Shown piece after piece: positions 37,388-49,300 of a DNA stretch of 64,000 bases. The DNA comes from Termitomyces sp. T153 (taxonomy: Eukaryota; Basidiomycota; Agaricomycetes; Agaricales; Lyophyllaceae), in the NCBI GenBank assembly GCA_018296165.2, contig JACKQL020000026.1, positions 620,001 to 684,000 of the forward strand. Reading direction: 5' to 3'. The position numbers were made by a program, and so were the translations under genes. The first letter of the stretch is position 1. Each line of letters opens with the position of its first letter. Under the pieces are notes generated by a model. That model saw nothing but the letters and a program-made list of their open reading frames with translations. It ran no database searches and was not told the DNA's origin.

Positions 37388-38921
37388 TCTGCTGACCACA
37401 GGGGCTCAGCTTAACTGGATGAGTCCTTACTAGGCAGATGCAATGTCCTGCACTTATAACTTCAGATACTTGTGAGGATAAGCCAAGGAAAGTGGTCCAA
37501 GCAAGTCCAGGGTGGTCTGAGGAAGTTTAAGACCAAGTACAATAAGGAGAGGGCTTGGAAGTGTATCAGGCACAAGTCTGGAGGCAAATATACAGACTGT
37601 GGAGCAAGCAGAGGCTATGCAAGTGATGGGAGCAGGGCCAGAGCTTGATATGGGATCAATTAATGATGATGGGTTCTGGGGACAAGTGTAGAGCAAGGTT
37701 CAGAGTTAATTATGAATGTTGGAGGGTCATAATGTATGCACAGAGTTTGTAACAGTGTTAGAGTTGAAAGGAACTTAGGCAACAATAAAGGAGACAGAGA
37801 CAGGTGGGACAAGACAGAGCAGAGACAAGACAGAGAGGAGAAAGAGATAGATTAACAAGACATGAGACTAGAGACAAAAACAGAGATGATGTGAGGGGAA
37901 CAAACACTCTGCGGGTGAACCTGGCTGCAGCAAGCAAGTACAAGTGACAGGCAAGCATCAAAGGAGCAGAACAGTGGCTGAGAGGCAGGCAAGGGGTGAG
38001 TGCAGTAAGCTGAGCAAAGTGGCAATGCTGGAGTTCTCACAATCAGTTCACTAGATAGACCTGGGGAACACTGCTATTGATTGGTTAAAGGATATTCTAT
38101 TCTTGTGATTGGCTTAAATACTACATCCATGGCTATGCTATGACTAATGCTATATGTAGTAAGCAGCCTGGGTATGCTAAGCAGTAATGACTATCAATAT
38201 GTCAAATGGAGAAATAGAGTCCAATGGACTATAAAGGGCTGACTAAACAAGATGAAAGGGGAATAGGAAGTAGATCAGGTGGCCAGTCCAGTAACATACT
38301 ATGGGGCTAAGCTCAAGATAGGGTTGGACTACCCACCAAAGGGTCATCCCCTTACAAATGAAACATTACAAGAAACAAGTAACTTCAGGTAATATCAAGA
38401 CTAGTGTAATATCAAGACTAGTGTAATATCAAGACTAGTGTAATGGATGCTACTCTACAACTTATATACTAACTACTGGACCTTCTCTGGGGATTGAAGG
38501 TGTGCCAGTGGGGTTTGTCAGAGCTGCATGGGGTTGATGAGTGTCAGTTCTGATCAGATGGTGGGCTGCATTGATGTTCTGATGGGAACTGATGGAAATG
38601 TGGTCTGCTTTGTAGTTGTTGGGAAGTTCTGGAGTGGTTGGGTGGGTCAAGGGGACAAGCTAGCAATGTGTGCCTGAGTCAGGAGAGATGTTGGAGAGGC
38701 TCAGGGGCTTCTTGGGAGGAGAAGGGGAAATGATGGGGCCTGCAGGGGGACATATTGGAGTTTGCTAGGAGGTCATTGGGGTCTGCTAGAGAAGCATTGG
38801 AGTTAGCCAGAGCAGGCACCATGGGTGAACAAAGGTTGGGGTAAGTTGAGGGTGTGGGGGGACTCTGGGGAAGCAGGGTGGCTTGGGAAGAGGTCTGGCA
38901 GTCTAGGAGTGGATCATGACA
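37388..38921. repeat. LTR-like repeat, copy A (longer)
   Basis: This segment shares extended similarity with 40325-41396, from GCTGACCA and GGGGCTCAGCTTAACT at the left to GGATCATGACA at the right. It contains a stretch of about 500 bases (roughly 37,860-38,390) absent from copy B. No open frame makes sense. A TG..CA outline suggests a solo or diverged LTR, but the exact ends are unclear. Confidence 0.6.
38390..38440. repeat. Minisatellite, three copies of 17 bases
   Basis: TAATATCAAGACTAGTG occurs three times in perfect tandem. Copy B of the surrounding repeat has this unit once (about 40,900), so the array arose by expansion in copy A. Confidence 0.95.
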
Positions 38922-40324
38922 ATGGTGTTCTCTGAGGCAGCATGTCAATTAAAGTTAAGCAAGGCTTTGGTAGCCATGACCTCCTTACTATTGGGAGACC
39001 ACTCAATCTTTATGATATCTGTGTGGCCTTCAGAAGTTTTGGATCATTTTTTCTCATAGGTCTAGGCCAAGAGCAAGGATGGGATAGGGTATCCATGATA
39101 CAAGAGGTGTTTTCTTTATTGGTAACTTTCTGGGCAGCTTTTTGATCACAAGATAGCTGTTTGCCATATTGGTTGGTCAGATTCATTGAAGAAAGGATGT
39201 GACTGGAGAGAAAAGGTAAAATGTGGTGAGATAAGCAGTAAATGTTGGAATTGATCTGATTTTTCAGATTTTGGAGATGGCAGTGTAAACTCCCATATGT
39301 AACACCTATTATTTTGTTGAAACCATGCTGGGGCCCCCTCCATGCACTTCATATCTCTAATATATCAGCTGGAGAAGACATACTAATTATTCTATCTCAC
39401 AGAATTTGTGTTCTCTCATCTGGAAAGCTTCTATTGGACCAGATAAGAATATTTATATTTAAATTGTGGAGTGCCCTCAGGCTCAACTAGATAATTTGAA
39501 AACACCTAATATTATGTAAATACAATGAGTACCAATCAAGGTATCACTGTTTTCAGTTTTGAGCATGAAATGAAAGTTTATTTACATGTGTTGGCTGCCA
39601 TGCCAACTATCTTAAAAACAGCAATAATTGTACATAGAAGACATGATGCAATGCAATCTCCAATCTGCAATCCTCCAATCCCTGACTCTCTTATATAAGG
39701 AAGAGAAAGGGTTCTTTGTCAAGGTCAAATGTCTGGAGCTCCTGCAGAACCCAGACCCAGTCACATGACATCTACTGAAATAGGTAGAACATTCTGAAAT
39801 TCTTGATTCTAACCTTTTGTAGTACCTTTGCAGTATGCTCATTATCATTTACTTTGTCTGTGCCCATTGCTCCAATGCAAATCAGCACTCACAATAATCT
39901 GCTATTCAATCTGTGATTTCTGGCAATTTTGAAACTCATTGGTTCCACACCAGCCTTTTCACTTAAATTTTCCTCAATCATTTTGCTTTTAGCACTTGCT
40001 TCAGAGCCTGAAATCTTGGCCTGCCTTCAGCTTTTTCAGCACAGCTCTTTTCAGTCTGTGAGCATCTTTTGCTTCTCTGCATGATAGTGTGTCCCTCACA
40101 TTTTCTACTTTCACCATGTAGCATTCTCCAACTGTATTGTTGTCAAAACCTTTCAAGATGGAGTGATATCAGGGTTTACCAATCATCAACAAAGAGCTAA
40201 CTGAGTTTTCTGCTGTCACTGTCACTTCCACATTATCCACATACAAGTCAAAAACCACTTAGGCAACCACATTTTTATCCAATGCACAGGATGTCATTTT
40301 GCTTGCAGATGCAGATTATCAGGT
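38922..40324. other. CG-poor repeat-derived DNA with a faint coding trace
   Basis: No intact gene. On the minus strand between about 40,260 and 40,010 one frame reads coding-like through two stops: VVFDLYVDNVEVTVTAENS, then NNTVGECYMVKVENVRDTLS and AHRLKRAVLKKLKAGQDF. I do not recognise the protein. It may be the tail of another dead transposon ORF. The remainder is AT-rich and without pattern. Confidence 0.35.
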
Positions 40325-41396
40325 TCCACTGACCATGGGGGCTCAGCTTAACTAGGTGAGTCCTTACTAGGTGGACACAATGTCCTGTGCCTATAACCCA
40401 GCATTCAGGGGTGGTCTGAACTTCAGGTACTTGTGAGGATGAGCTGAAAGAAGCAGTCTGAGCAAGTCTGGGATGGTCCTTAAAACAAGGTACAAAGAAG
40501 GGTTGGGTTTGGGGAAGACTCAGGTACAAGTCTAGAGGTGAATACAGAGGGTGTGGGGCAAGTGGAGGCCATGCAAGTAATGAGAGTGGGGCCAGAGATT
40601 GATGGGGAATCAATTAATATTGATGGGTTCCAGAGCTGAGCATAAGGCAAGGTCTAGAGTTAGTTGTGAATGTTTGAGGGTAATAATGTGTGTGCAGAGT
40701 TTGTAATGGCATTATAGTTAAAAAGGACTTAGGCAATGATAAAGGAAACTGAGGCAAATGAGACAAGATGGAGTCAAGATGAGAATGAATAGAATTGTGA
40801 TGAGACACAAGACTATAACAAGACAATAGACAGAAATAGAGACAAGACAAGACTGGGAAATGTAATAGGACATGAACATAACAGAAGATGATCAGCAGGT
40901 AATATCAAGACTAGTGTAACAGATGCTACTCCATGACTTATATACTAGATACTGTACCTTCTCCAGAGACAATGGGCCTGGTAGCAGGGCTCATCAGAGC
41001 CATGCAGAGTTGATGGGTGTTGGCTCTGATCAGTTTGGCAGGCTGTGGTGATATACTGATGGGATCTGATGAGAATGTAGGCCACTCTGGGGTTGTTGTG
41101 ATGTTCCAGACTGGTCAGGTAAGTTGTGGTGACAAGTCAGTGACATGTCAGGATCAGGAACAGTGTTGGAGGGGTCCAGGGGCTCAGGAGGAGAAGGGGA
41201 AGTGATGGGGCCCACAGGGAATGTGTCAGGGTTTGTCAGGGGGCCATCAGGGTTTGCTGGAGAAGCATCAGAGTTAGCCAAGGTGGGTGCTGTGAGTTAA
41301 CAAAGGTCAGGGTGGGTCAAGGGGGCATTGATGGGTACTCTGAGGAGGCAGAATTAAAGGGGGAGAGGCTCAGAGATCTGGGAGTGGGTCGTGACA
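40325..41396. repeat. LTR-like repeat, copy B (shorter)
   Basis: Direct repeat of 37388-38921 in the same orientation, diverged by many substitutions and lacking about 500 internal bases. It ends GGGTCGTGACA at 41396. The two copies lie about 1.4 kb apart, so they could be the LTRs of a collapsed element, or independent solo copies. Confidence 0.6.
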
Positions 41397-42482
41397 CAAA
41401 TCACATGGAGGCCTTAGGACCCCCCACATGCTCTGAGCATCTCTGGGTAGAATATTACTGTGATGGTGCAGCTGCAGCTTGTTCAGAAGATAGGGAAAGT
41501 GACAGTCATGAAGAAGATACTGAAATTGGAGATTTGATTGGAAAATTGTATTTATTTTTACTTGATTGACTTACAAAAAAAGAGCCTGTGTCTGGAGTAG
41601 CTAGTCTACAGCTAAAATAATCTTTGCCTGGTGCAAATGTGACAACATGAAAGTGTAGTTTCATCTGCATCAATTTTTATATCCTAAGAGTCTGCTTAAT
41701 TTCTGCAGGCTGAGTCAGGGACCAGTGCTTGCCACCACTGCAGGATATCTACTGTCAGTGTCCTAGATATGAAATGAGATTTTGGATGGCTTCTGCTTCC
41801 ATCAATATCCTACAGATTCCTTAAAAAATAAGAAACTTACATCTCTAGTATACAAAGTATGAGTGTGCCAATTTTTGTATTTTTTTTTCATTTGAGGAAG
41901 GATGCCAGGGATATCCCAATGGAAGGGTCATTTTGAATGTGCAATGAAATGTGACGGGTATGTGACCCTGCCAAGCTTTAGGACTTCACGTCACGGTCTG
42001 TGAAGAATAGGATGCCGAGCTGAGTTGAAATATTTGTCACGCCAATTCGTCCCTCTATCGTTCGAAGCTGGCTTTCTCCCTCTTATACGCACTATAGATG
42101 TTCAAATTAAGCCAGATTATAGAGATTATGTACTTTCACTTACATGACAACTTCAACTTTGAGAAAAATTAGACCTATAACATGCTGACAATACACAGAT
42201 GAAAGTAGATGAAATAGCAAAATTTGACTATCCTCAACAGTTTGATTTTTGCTACTTTTTTTGGCTTCACGTACATAGGATCTTAGTTAAGGGATCTATG
42301 TATGATATGTCTGGCATTGCTGAAAAATACTCTACAAAAGAATTGGAGGAGAATTGCGACAAGTATGTGGCCTTTACCTGCAACTGTTTCATATCTAGGT
42401 CACGTTTCATATCTGGGTCACTGACAGTATATCTGGGCCTAATGTGAGCACACATGTCACACCAGCGACTAAGTGTGACAGA
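41397..42482. other. Right edge of the transposon block
   Basis: To about 41,940 the DNA is CG-poor with short meaningless frames. From about 41,955 (GACGGG, then ACGTCACGG) CG dinucleotides return, which marks the edge of the second gene island. The last 400 bases should hold the DPH4 promoter but are AT-rich and contain no clear TATA box. Confidence 0.5.
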
Positions 42483-43070
42483 ATGTGTCTTCAAGTTTTA
42501 AAACTTGACTACATTATCAGGCTGGCGCAACCCGATTTTTACGAGTTGCTTTCCGTCGCACGAAATGCATCTCCCTCTGAAATAAAGATTGCATATCGTC
42601 GTACACTACTTCGCTACCATCCCGATAAGAATAATCACAATGTTTCCAAGATCACTCAGTCGGACTCCGTAGTATCCATCTCCCTGATCAAGGACGCCTA
42701 CAACACGCTGTCTGATCCAGAAATACGTAAACGATATGATGCGGATGCGCACCGACGGAGTGTTACAATGGCACCGAGGCCCGCACAGGTCGTATCGTTG
42801 GAAGAATTTGAGGAGGCTATGACTGAATCAGAAAAGGACAGTGTTTGGCGGTACCAGTGTCGTTGTGGAGGAATGTACAGAATTACAGCCGCGGACATGG
42901 AGAATGGGCACCATCTCGTAGGGTGCAGTAGCTGTTCCGAAGTGGTGTGGGTTGGGTATGAACTGCAGGAATCCGACAATGAAGGTGTGTTTAGATATTC
43001 AATCATAGATCAAAGACTCTGCTCTCTTAACAACATCCAGGATGAAAAATATGTGTTCAAACACTGGTGA
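42483..43070 (+). CDS. DPH4: Diphthamide biosynthesis protein 4 (J-domain, CSL zinc finger)
   Basis: The J-domain begins at DFYELLSVARNASPSEIKIA and contains the HPD motif (RYHPDKNN) and KDAYNTLSDPEIRKRYD. The second domain is a CSL zinc ribbon (YQCRCGGMYRIT, then GCSSCSEVVWVGYEL) with four cysteines. Dph4/Jjj3 carries iron to the Dph1-Dph2 enzyme, which modifies a histidine of translation elongation factor 2. The start is uncertain. The in-frame ATG at 42483 adds about 18 non-conserved residues, and an upstream exon spliced before QPDFYELL is possible. The last residues after VGYEL may also be altered by an intron (GTGTGT at about 42,986). The 3' end overlaps the end of the CTK2-like gene by 14 bases. 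Confidence 0.8.
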   Translation: MCLQVLKLDYIIRLAQPDFYELLSVARNASPSEIKIAYRRTLLRYHPDKNNHNVSKITQSDSVVSISLIKDAYNTLSDPEIRKRYDADAHRRSVTMAPRPAQVVSLEEFEEAMTESEKDSVWRYQCRCGGMYRITAADMENGHHLVGCSSCSEVVWVGYELQESDNEGVFRYSIIDQRLCSLNNIQDEKYVFKHW

Positions 43071-44557
43071 CTACACCGGGTGGCCCGAACAAGAACCGCA
43101 CCGTCCCCTCATTACGTCCAAGAAGATTGATATCATCGCCACCATACAACGCGCTAGGGTCCGCGTTACCCAGAGGCTGTCGTTGCCGTGGTGGGTGTTC
43201 TGTCTCGCGCATGGATATCTTTAGCCGAATGAGCTGGTCGCTGTTGTATGGTGATGTTACGGGCTGCAGAAGGTTTTGCTGCTTATCGAACTGGTTGCGC
43301 ATGGAAAGGTGTGGGGAGGGTGAAGAGGGTGTACTGGGGGATGTGTTGGCAGAAGGATTTTGTGTTGCTGCAAGGAGGAGGTCGATTATTGTGTGTGCGA
43401 TGACTAAATATTTTGTGATTTTTGAGATATTGGTAGACATGTGAGAACTGAGGCCACAGACCTTCTAGGTCCTCCACTTGAGATTGGAATTGTTTTTCCC
43501 ATTTATCACGTTTTCCGAGGTACGAGGCAAGTATGTGAGGAGTGAGAAACTCTTCCTCGGTTTGTGGCACTGGTTGTTCAAACGAGGACAGAAGCGCTGC
43601 AACGTAGATACTTCCTAAGGCAAGGGTATGTGGGGGATATTGTATTGGCAGAAGTGTACGATAGCTGTATTGCGTAGTGAACAAGACTACATCGATCACA
43701 GTACATATCGAGCACGTACCAGTCGACTGCCAATCGCCAGGAGAACTGTGTTAGCTTTTTCGTGGCTAGAAGGGGGGTCAGAACGGACCCACGAAGAGGG
43801 ACCAGGTGAGACAGACCTTTCAAAGCCCGTCCAATCTTTATGACATATGGAAAGGCCATCCTAGAGGTAAAGTTGAAACATATTGTCTCCAATATTAGTC
43901 TTTCGATTGCCAGGAGACGTTGTCGGTCATGCTCAACGACCTGAAGACACATTCGAGTCAGCATCAAGTCAACGAACTTTTCTCGCTTTGTTTCGCACCT
44001 GTGGATCCATTGTATCCAAGTCAACTTCTCCTCCTGGATGCTTGGACTTTGCAGCCAGTTCCGGGAAACGTACAGCATAGGATACCGCAAGCAATTCTCG
44101 TGGTTTCTTCAATGTGTCGTGCATCTTCGTCGAAACGTATAACGCGGCTAGCGCTACATCCTAAATCAGAATGCTATCAGATTGACATAAATTGTGATCA
44201 AGGCCGTAGAAAAGTTTACATGGTAGTTGAAGTCCTTCCGTGGAAAGAACAGGTGAAAACGGTGGTATAGGTTCTGGGCTGTTGCTGTCGTTTTGCGCGG
44301 ACTGGACATGATAATAAAACATATGTATATGTGATCCAGAACGTGAATGAACAGACATACAATCCGATACGGGCCCCAAGTGCCTCCAAGAAACCGCAGG
44401 CACTTTGCCGGGCCTTCTCTTCTTGTGTCTCGGTGAGTTTTCCGCGTTGCTTTTCTGAGAGGTACTTCACTTCCGCAGGGGTAAAGTATGGATGGTGGTA
44501 TTTTGATGAAGAGGCCGAGAGCTGAGAGGGTGATTGGGCTCTAGAGTGGTTGTCCAT
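43057..44557 (-). CDS. CTK2: CTD-kinase cyclin subunit (CTK2-like)
   Basis: The start is MDNHSRAQSPSQL at 44557, followed by YHHPYFTPAEVKYLSEKQRG. The cyclin fold spans FLEALGARIGFPRKTTATAQ, then LYHRFHLFFPRKDFNYHDVA, ALYVSTKMHDTLKKPRELL, LLAIERLILETICFNF and YRTLLPIQYPPHTLALGSIY, assembled from at least six exons. Ctk2 pairs with Ctk1 and the fungal Ctk3 to phosphorylate Ser2 of the RNA polymerase II tail. The C-terminus is Ser/Pro-rich and ends FLFGPPGVVTSV at 43057. All joins keep the frame with GT..AG introns. It lies tail-to-tail with DPH4. Confidence 0.85.
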
Positions 44558-45027
44558 GATTAGTGCCCGTGCACGAACTGCGGGGCACAGACGAATTCGG
44601 CACAGCCACAGCTGATATTTGACTGTCCAAAATCCAACCAATACGTGTCAATCCGTAGATGACCTCGTACGTCGAAAACTTCCTCTAGAGCTGAACAATC
44701 CGGCGGATAGTTATCAATCCCTTTGTCGATGCACTACGCGGATCGTACGTCTATTCGTCTCAGAATCTTGTTTCCTAACTTCTTGTGTATCCACTGTACA
44801 TATTATCAGTGATCACTTGCACCGAATGGTCTCCCGACATGGTGTAAGAGAAGATATACTGTTAGTTAATACACCGTCTGAGTCGGTCAACAAGTCGTTT
44901 AGAGCAGTAAAAGGAGAAATATGGGAGTCAGATGTTGATACAGTGCGCCCACTATCTCGGGCCTGACGTCACTCAGTCCAGAAGTATAGATGTCTGCTGT
45001 CTCGACCAATATTGATCCTTGCTTGCC
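44558..45027. other. Intergenic stretch between CTK2-like gene and carrier relic
   Basis: About 470 bases contain the CTK2-like promoter and whatever remains of the carrier promoter. I see no further gene or RNA. Confidence 0.45.
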
Positions 45028-46181
45028 ATGTCTGCTCAAGAGAAACCGAACTCGAAGCAATACGACAGTTTGTTATTCCCCAATTCACCCCGCGTGACTA
45101 TCGATCATTCTTCCTCGCAGGTAAATACGAACCCATTCTTATCCAGCAATGCCTAACGCGACACTCTCAGACGCAATGTTTCACGTACGTCCAATTTTAA
45201 CGCTCTTTGTGCTCTTGTTATTGATTGTATTTACAGCTTGAACCACGGTGCCATGACGCGTACGTCTTTTCACTACCGATCGCATTCTACTAACTCGTTC
45301 TCAGCCATCGACAACCCACAGGCAGATTGACCCAGCCTTCAGAGGCCTTGTCTTCATATCTGGAACGCGTCAGGTCATCACAAAAAGTGCCGACGCACTG
45401 CTCACGGACTTTGGACCTACTGCCGTCGGATACCTCGTTCAAGGTGGTGCCAAGTTCGCCGGGTACGAGTTCTGTTCCCTGAGATCGCGGGTGATCAGGA
45501 GGTTGCAGTCAAGCATCGTACTGCTGTCCACTTAGGGGCCGCTAGTATTGCAGATTCAGCTCTCTTTAGAGAATCGCAACTCACCTGTCCCAGGTTTTTT
45601 GCAGACATTAAAGCCAACACATATTCGACTTGTCTCCGAGTGCGGTTACGCCCCCGGCCTTGTTAGCGGCTTTTCCCGTCTCGCCCGTGAAGGTGGTATC
45701 CGCGAGATCTATGCTGGTTTTCTCCCTATACTCTGCGAGTCAATTTTTTGGCCCCGCTTGTCTACTTAAGCGCCAATCTACCAGACAAATACCCTACGCC
45801 ATCGGTCAATTCACAATCAACGAGCTCTGCCACGAGATTATCTACCGCTCCATGACCCCCGAAACCCCACAATGTCTTTCTCCCTCTGCTAATTTCACTA
45901 TCGCCCTCGGCAGCGGTATCTTTGCTGGCTTCGCTGCCGCCATTCTCAGCCAGCCTGCTGACACGCTATTTTCACAGATCAATAAGGGACATGGGCCTAC
46001 GAGGTCAATGGTGCATCGCCTCACTGTTTTAGCGCGTCCAGCTGGGTTCAGCGGTCTTTTTGCGGGGCTGGACCCACGGATAATCATGACTGCAGGTCTG
46101 GTGTCTTTGCAGTTCCTGGTGTACGGTGCGATTAAACAAGCACTTAAGGCACCGCCGGGGTTCGAAATTCACAAGGAGTAA
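45028..46181 (+). pseudogene. MIR1: Broken mitochondrial phosphate carrier
   Basis: The remains follow the Mir1/Pic2 carrier. MSAQEKPNSKQYDS is followed in another frame by FTPRDYRSFFLAG, then LNHGAMT, a shifted segment IDPAFRGLVFISGTRQVIT to GYLVQGGAKFAGYEF, AGDQEVAVKHRTAVHLGAAS, RLVSECGYAPGLVSGFSRLA and an intact last third (IPYAIGQFTINELCHEI to PPGFEIHKE). Some joins are good introns, for example GA|GTCAAT..CCAG|A near 45,738-45,785. At least four others are true frame breaks with missing bases: near 45,075, 45,315-45,330, 45,468-45,480 and 45,603-45,625. The carrier normally imports phosphate with protons into the matrix. Another working copy must exist elsewhere in the genome. Confidence 0.75.
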
Positions 46182-46361
46182 GCGTGGAAAGAGTGTTTTG
46201 CGGATGTTTGGGCACCACGATTGCAAATGAACGAAAGTAATCTGTATTTTGCACGACCCACTACATGTACAACTAATACGGAATAGAAGAGACATTAGAG
46301 GACATCAGAAGCATGGCCGTGCATACTTATGTGAGAATATGAGGAATCAGAAAAAACACGT

Positions 46362-49300
46362 TCAGTCTTTGTTTGTGTCCATGTCGTCATCTTGTTTTCG
46401 TCCAAGGCATCGCGCAAGCATCGTCTTTGCATCAGCTTCCTGTTCCGGCGAATCGAGGTCCCATGCCAAAAAGCGCCGACATACAGCCTCAGCATCTTGC
46501 AAGTCAAAGCGTTCGTCTTCTGTCATGCTTTCGTCCAAAAGGCGACCGAGTTCGTGCGTTGACAGAAGATGGCTGCCATGAATTGATAGGAAAACTCCAA
46601 ATCAGGACATGAACACAGATAGATGGAATTTCGTTCCATGACAGTACTAACCTCACATATTGGGCACGCCGGACAAGCCGCGAAGGTATCCCAAACATCT
46701 CTGCACACTTCGCAGCGTGAGAGTCGAGCGAGAGACCCTCCGCCACCCTGTACAAGCGCCAGACCTGTCGTGTATGATCACAAACACCACGGAGTGCTCA
46801 CTCACCTGTACAAATACGTAATCTTCTCCCCAGCACCGGCGCGTCGCACCCCTGCTCCGTCTGATATTCCATCTGACGCAGAATTCACAACCGACTCCGT
46901 ATCGGTGTTCACAGAGAGAAGGGAGCCATCACCGGCCGTGAACATGACCTCCATGTGACGAAACGAAATTCTACAGCGGTGCGGGTCAAGCAAATCCTTT
47001 CGGAAAACATCATGGAAGTGTGTTGCGGCGAGAACCTTAGGACACTCCTTCCCGCGGTCGAGTAGATGCTGCAGAACACCGCAAAAGAGGCCGGCACCGT
47101 CTGCACGTGTGGAAGTCAACTAGCATTTGGCAGATGGAATGCACGAGATGGTCAGATAGGACGGACCTGTCGAGAGCGTGCCTTTGCCGAACTCATCAAG
47201 AAGGATGAGGGAACGTGCGCTGCAGTTTCGCAGGGCCAAAGATACTTGGTTGAGGTCTATCATGAACGCTGACTGGACCTAGATAATGCATGCGATAACA
47301 AAAGATAAATGATTGATCGGCCGACGCCACGATACATCAGACAGTATGATATACTGACCTTGGAGACAGATTCCTTCGTGGATATTCGCGTGAATACTGA
47401 AAACGAAGATGAGTCTGGATTATCGGGTGATAGGCAATTGACAGACTCCTATCCACTAGTCCGAGTTTTGCGGATTGGGCAGGCACGAAACTGGTTATCC
47501 GGCCGAAGCGTAAGGAAATAAAGTTTTTCGCGCCCTTGTCTATGAAAAAGAAACTGACCACCCAATCTACGATGTATGAAGAAAGCAGGCACTTTAAGAT
47601 AAATTCCTTCTAGAAAAGAGTGAAGAAATCACACCTGTGCCATATACTGAATTAACGCAATCTGTGGCAATCTCTTTATTGAATATTTTCACAAACAAAG
47701 ACTGAAACGAGAACCATCCTACCTGTTTAAGATAAATGCTCTGTATGAAGATATTTTCCTTTATAAGGAGTCATATGAACTCTATTGAGTAAATTTTGCG
47801 AACCTTGCCACACGCATTTGCCCCCGTGCACAATAACACGCTATTCTGTTGTTCCGAATCGGAGATATCCTTACCATTCCGGAAGGTCGGTCCAGATCCC
47901 GTACCCCCAACAAGGAGTGCATCATTAGGGACAAACGTGTCAATGACCTGCTCCTGCAGCGGATGCCTAAACCAAGCAGTCATCTAGATATCACTTTTCG
48001 CGGGCAATACAAGTTTCGAGTCTTACCTCCCTTGATAAATATCGATGATGTTGTCATCTACCATAACAGGGCGCCGATAGTTGTACGTCTGCGAGGCTTC
48101 TGCAAAAGCGAGTAGACAATCTAATTCCGCGCAGACATGGCATGCCTGGCTGATGGCTGCATCATACACTAAGATCTCGTCCAGAAGGTTCTGGATAATC
48201 TCTATTTCACGATCGACGATGGTCGAATGGAGGTCACCTATATGAACGTCCATATCTACAATGTCCAATCAGGTGGGGAGAGGTGGTGGGTAAGCAAAGA
48301 TCTTAAGCCTACCGTGCATTTCCTGGGATTTGAAGTAAGCGTGTTCACTGCCGCAGATTAGCCAGATCTCGATTCAACCTACAGAGTGATTGGTTATGCA
48401 TACTTAGAAGAGAACTGTGGGCACGTGCGCTCAACAATCATTATATGCCAGTACGATATGAGACTTGCCTGAAAGGTCCAGCCATCGATGACTTGGATAC
48501 CAACTTCCGTTTTCCATTCCTCTAGCATGGGAATACAAATAAGGAACCCTGTGAATCAAAAGTAAAATGAGAGAATGGTGACAGGCGAGGAAATCGATTG
48601 ACCCAGCTGCGGGAAATAGACAACGTTAAGAGACGAAGCATAATCGCGTGGAACTGTTTCACAAATTTGTTCTGCCACTTTAGACTGATAGAAAAATGTG
48701 TCAAACTCTACATATAAGTGGCTGAAAGAGGGCACGCACCAGGACGGAGTCAATGCCATGGTACACATGCTTCCTGTTATCAAGTTCCTCGTCTAAGTGA
48801 GGTCGAACACAAGTTCTTGCAGAGTTTATTGATTCCTCCCAATCGATCTGAAGGCTAAAATGACGATCACACAAACGGAGGGGAAGTAACTCGTACCGTC
48901 TCGTTGATTCTGCGCCCGATTTCTTTGAACTTCACGACATCCAGTGCCGTCATAAGCTGTCGAGGCCACAATCATGAGCATAATATCTCATAACTACCGA
49001 AAGAGAAGGAGAAACTTTTTCCACGATCTCAACCTGAAGTGAAACTTGTAATTCATTCAGGGTCTCGCGAAGCATAGTCGCATGGAACGTGAACTGGATA
49101 ATGGACTATCGATCATCTGTTCCTGATTATGAGAATGAGAACAATGACAACCTTCACGAGACCTTGCCAATCGGAGACTTTAGCTCTTCCCGATTTCAGG
49201 ACGCTTAACATGCGAGGGACATTCTTGATGCCTTTCAGATGGGATTGTAAAATACCCGCGGAGACGAGGTTTTCCGGCCGCATGAAGCATTCAACAGCAT

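Noticed and set aside
37454..38040. Minus-strand hydrophobic frames resembling membrane proteins
   Set aside because: They arise from the polypyrimidine bias of repeat copy A and are not kept in copy B.
38390..38440. CRISPR-like array
   Set aside because: The 17-base units abut without spacers in a eukaryotic repeat. It is a minisatellite.
40275..41281. Minus-strand Pro/Ser/Leu-rich frames with repeats
   Set aside because: They lie in the repeat copy B, parallel frames in copy A are not conserved, and composition alone explains them.
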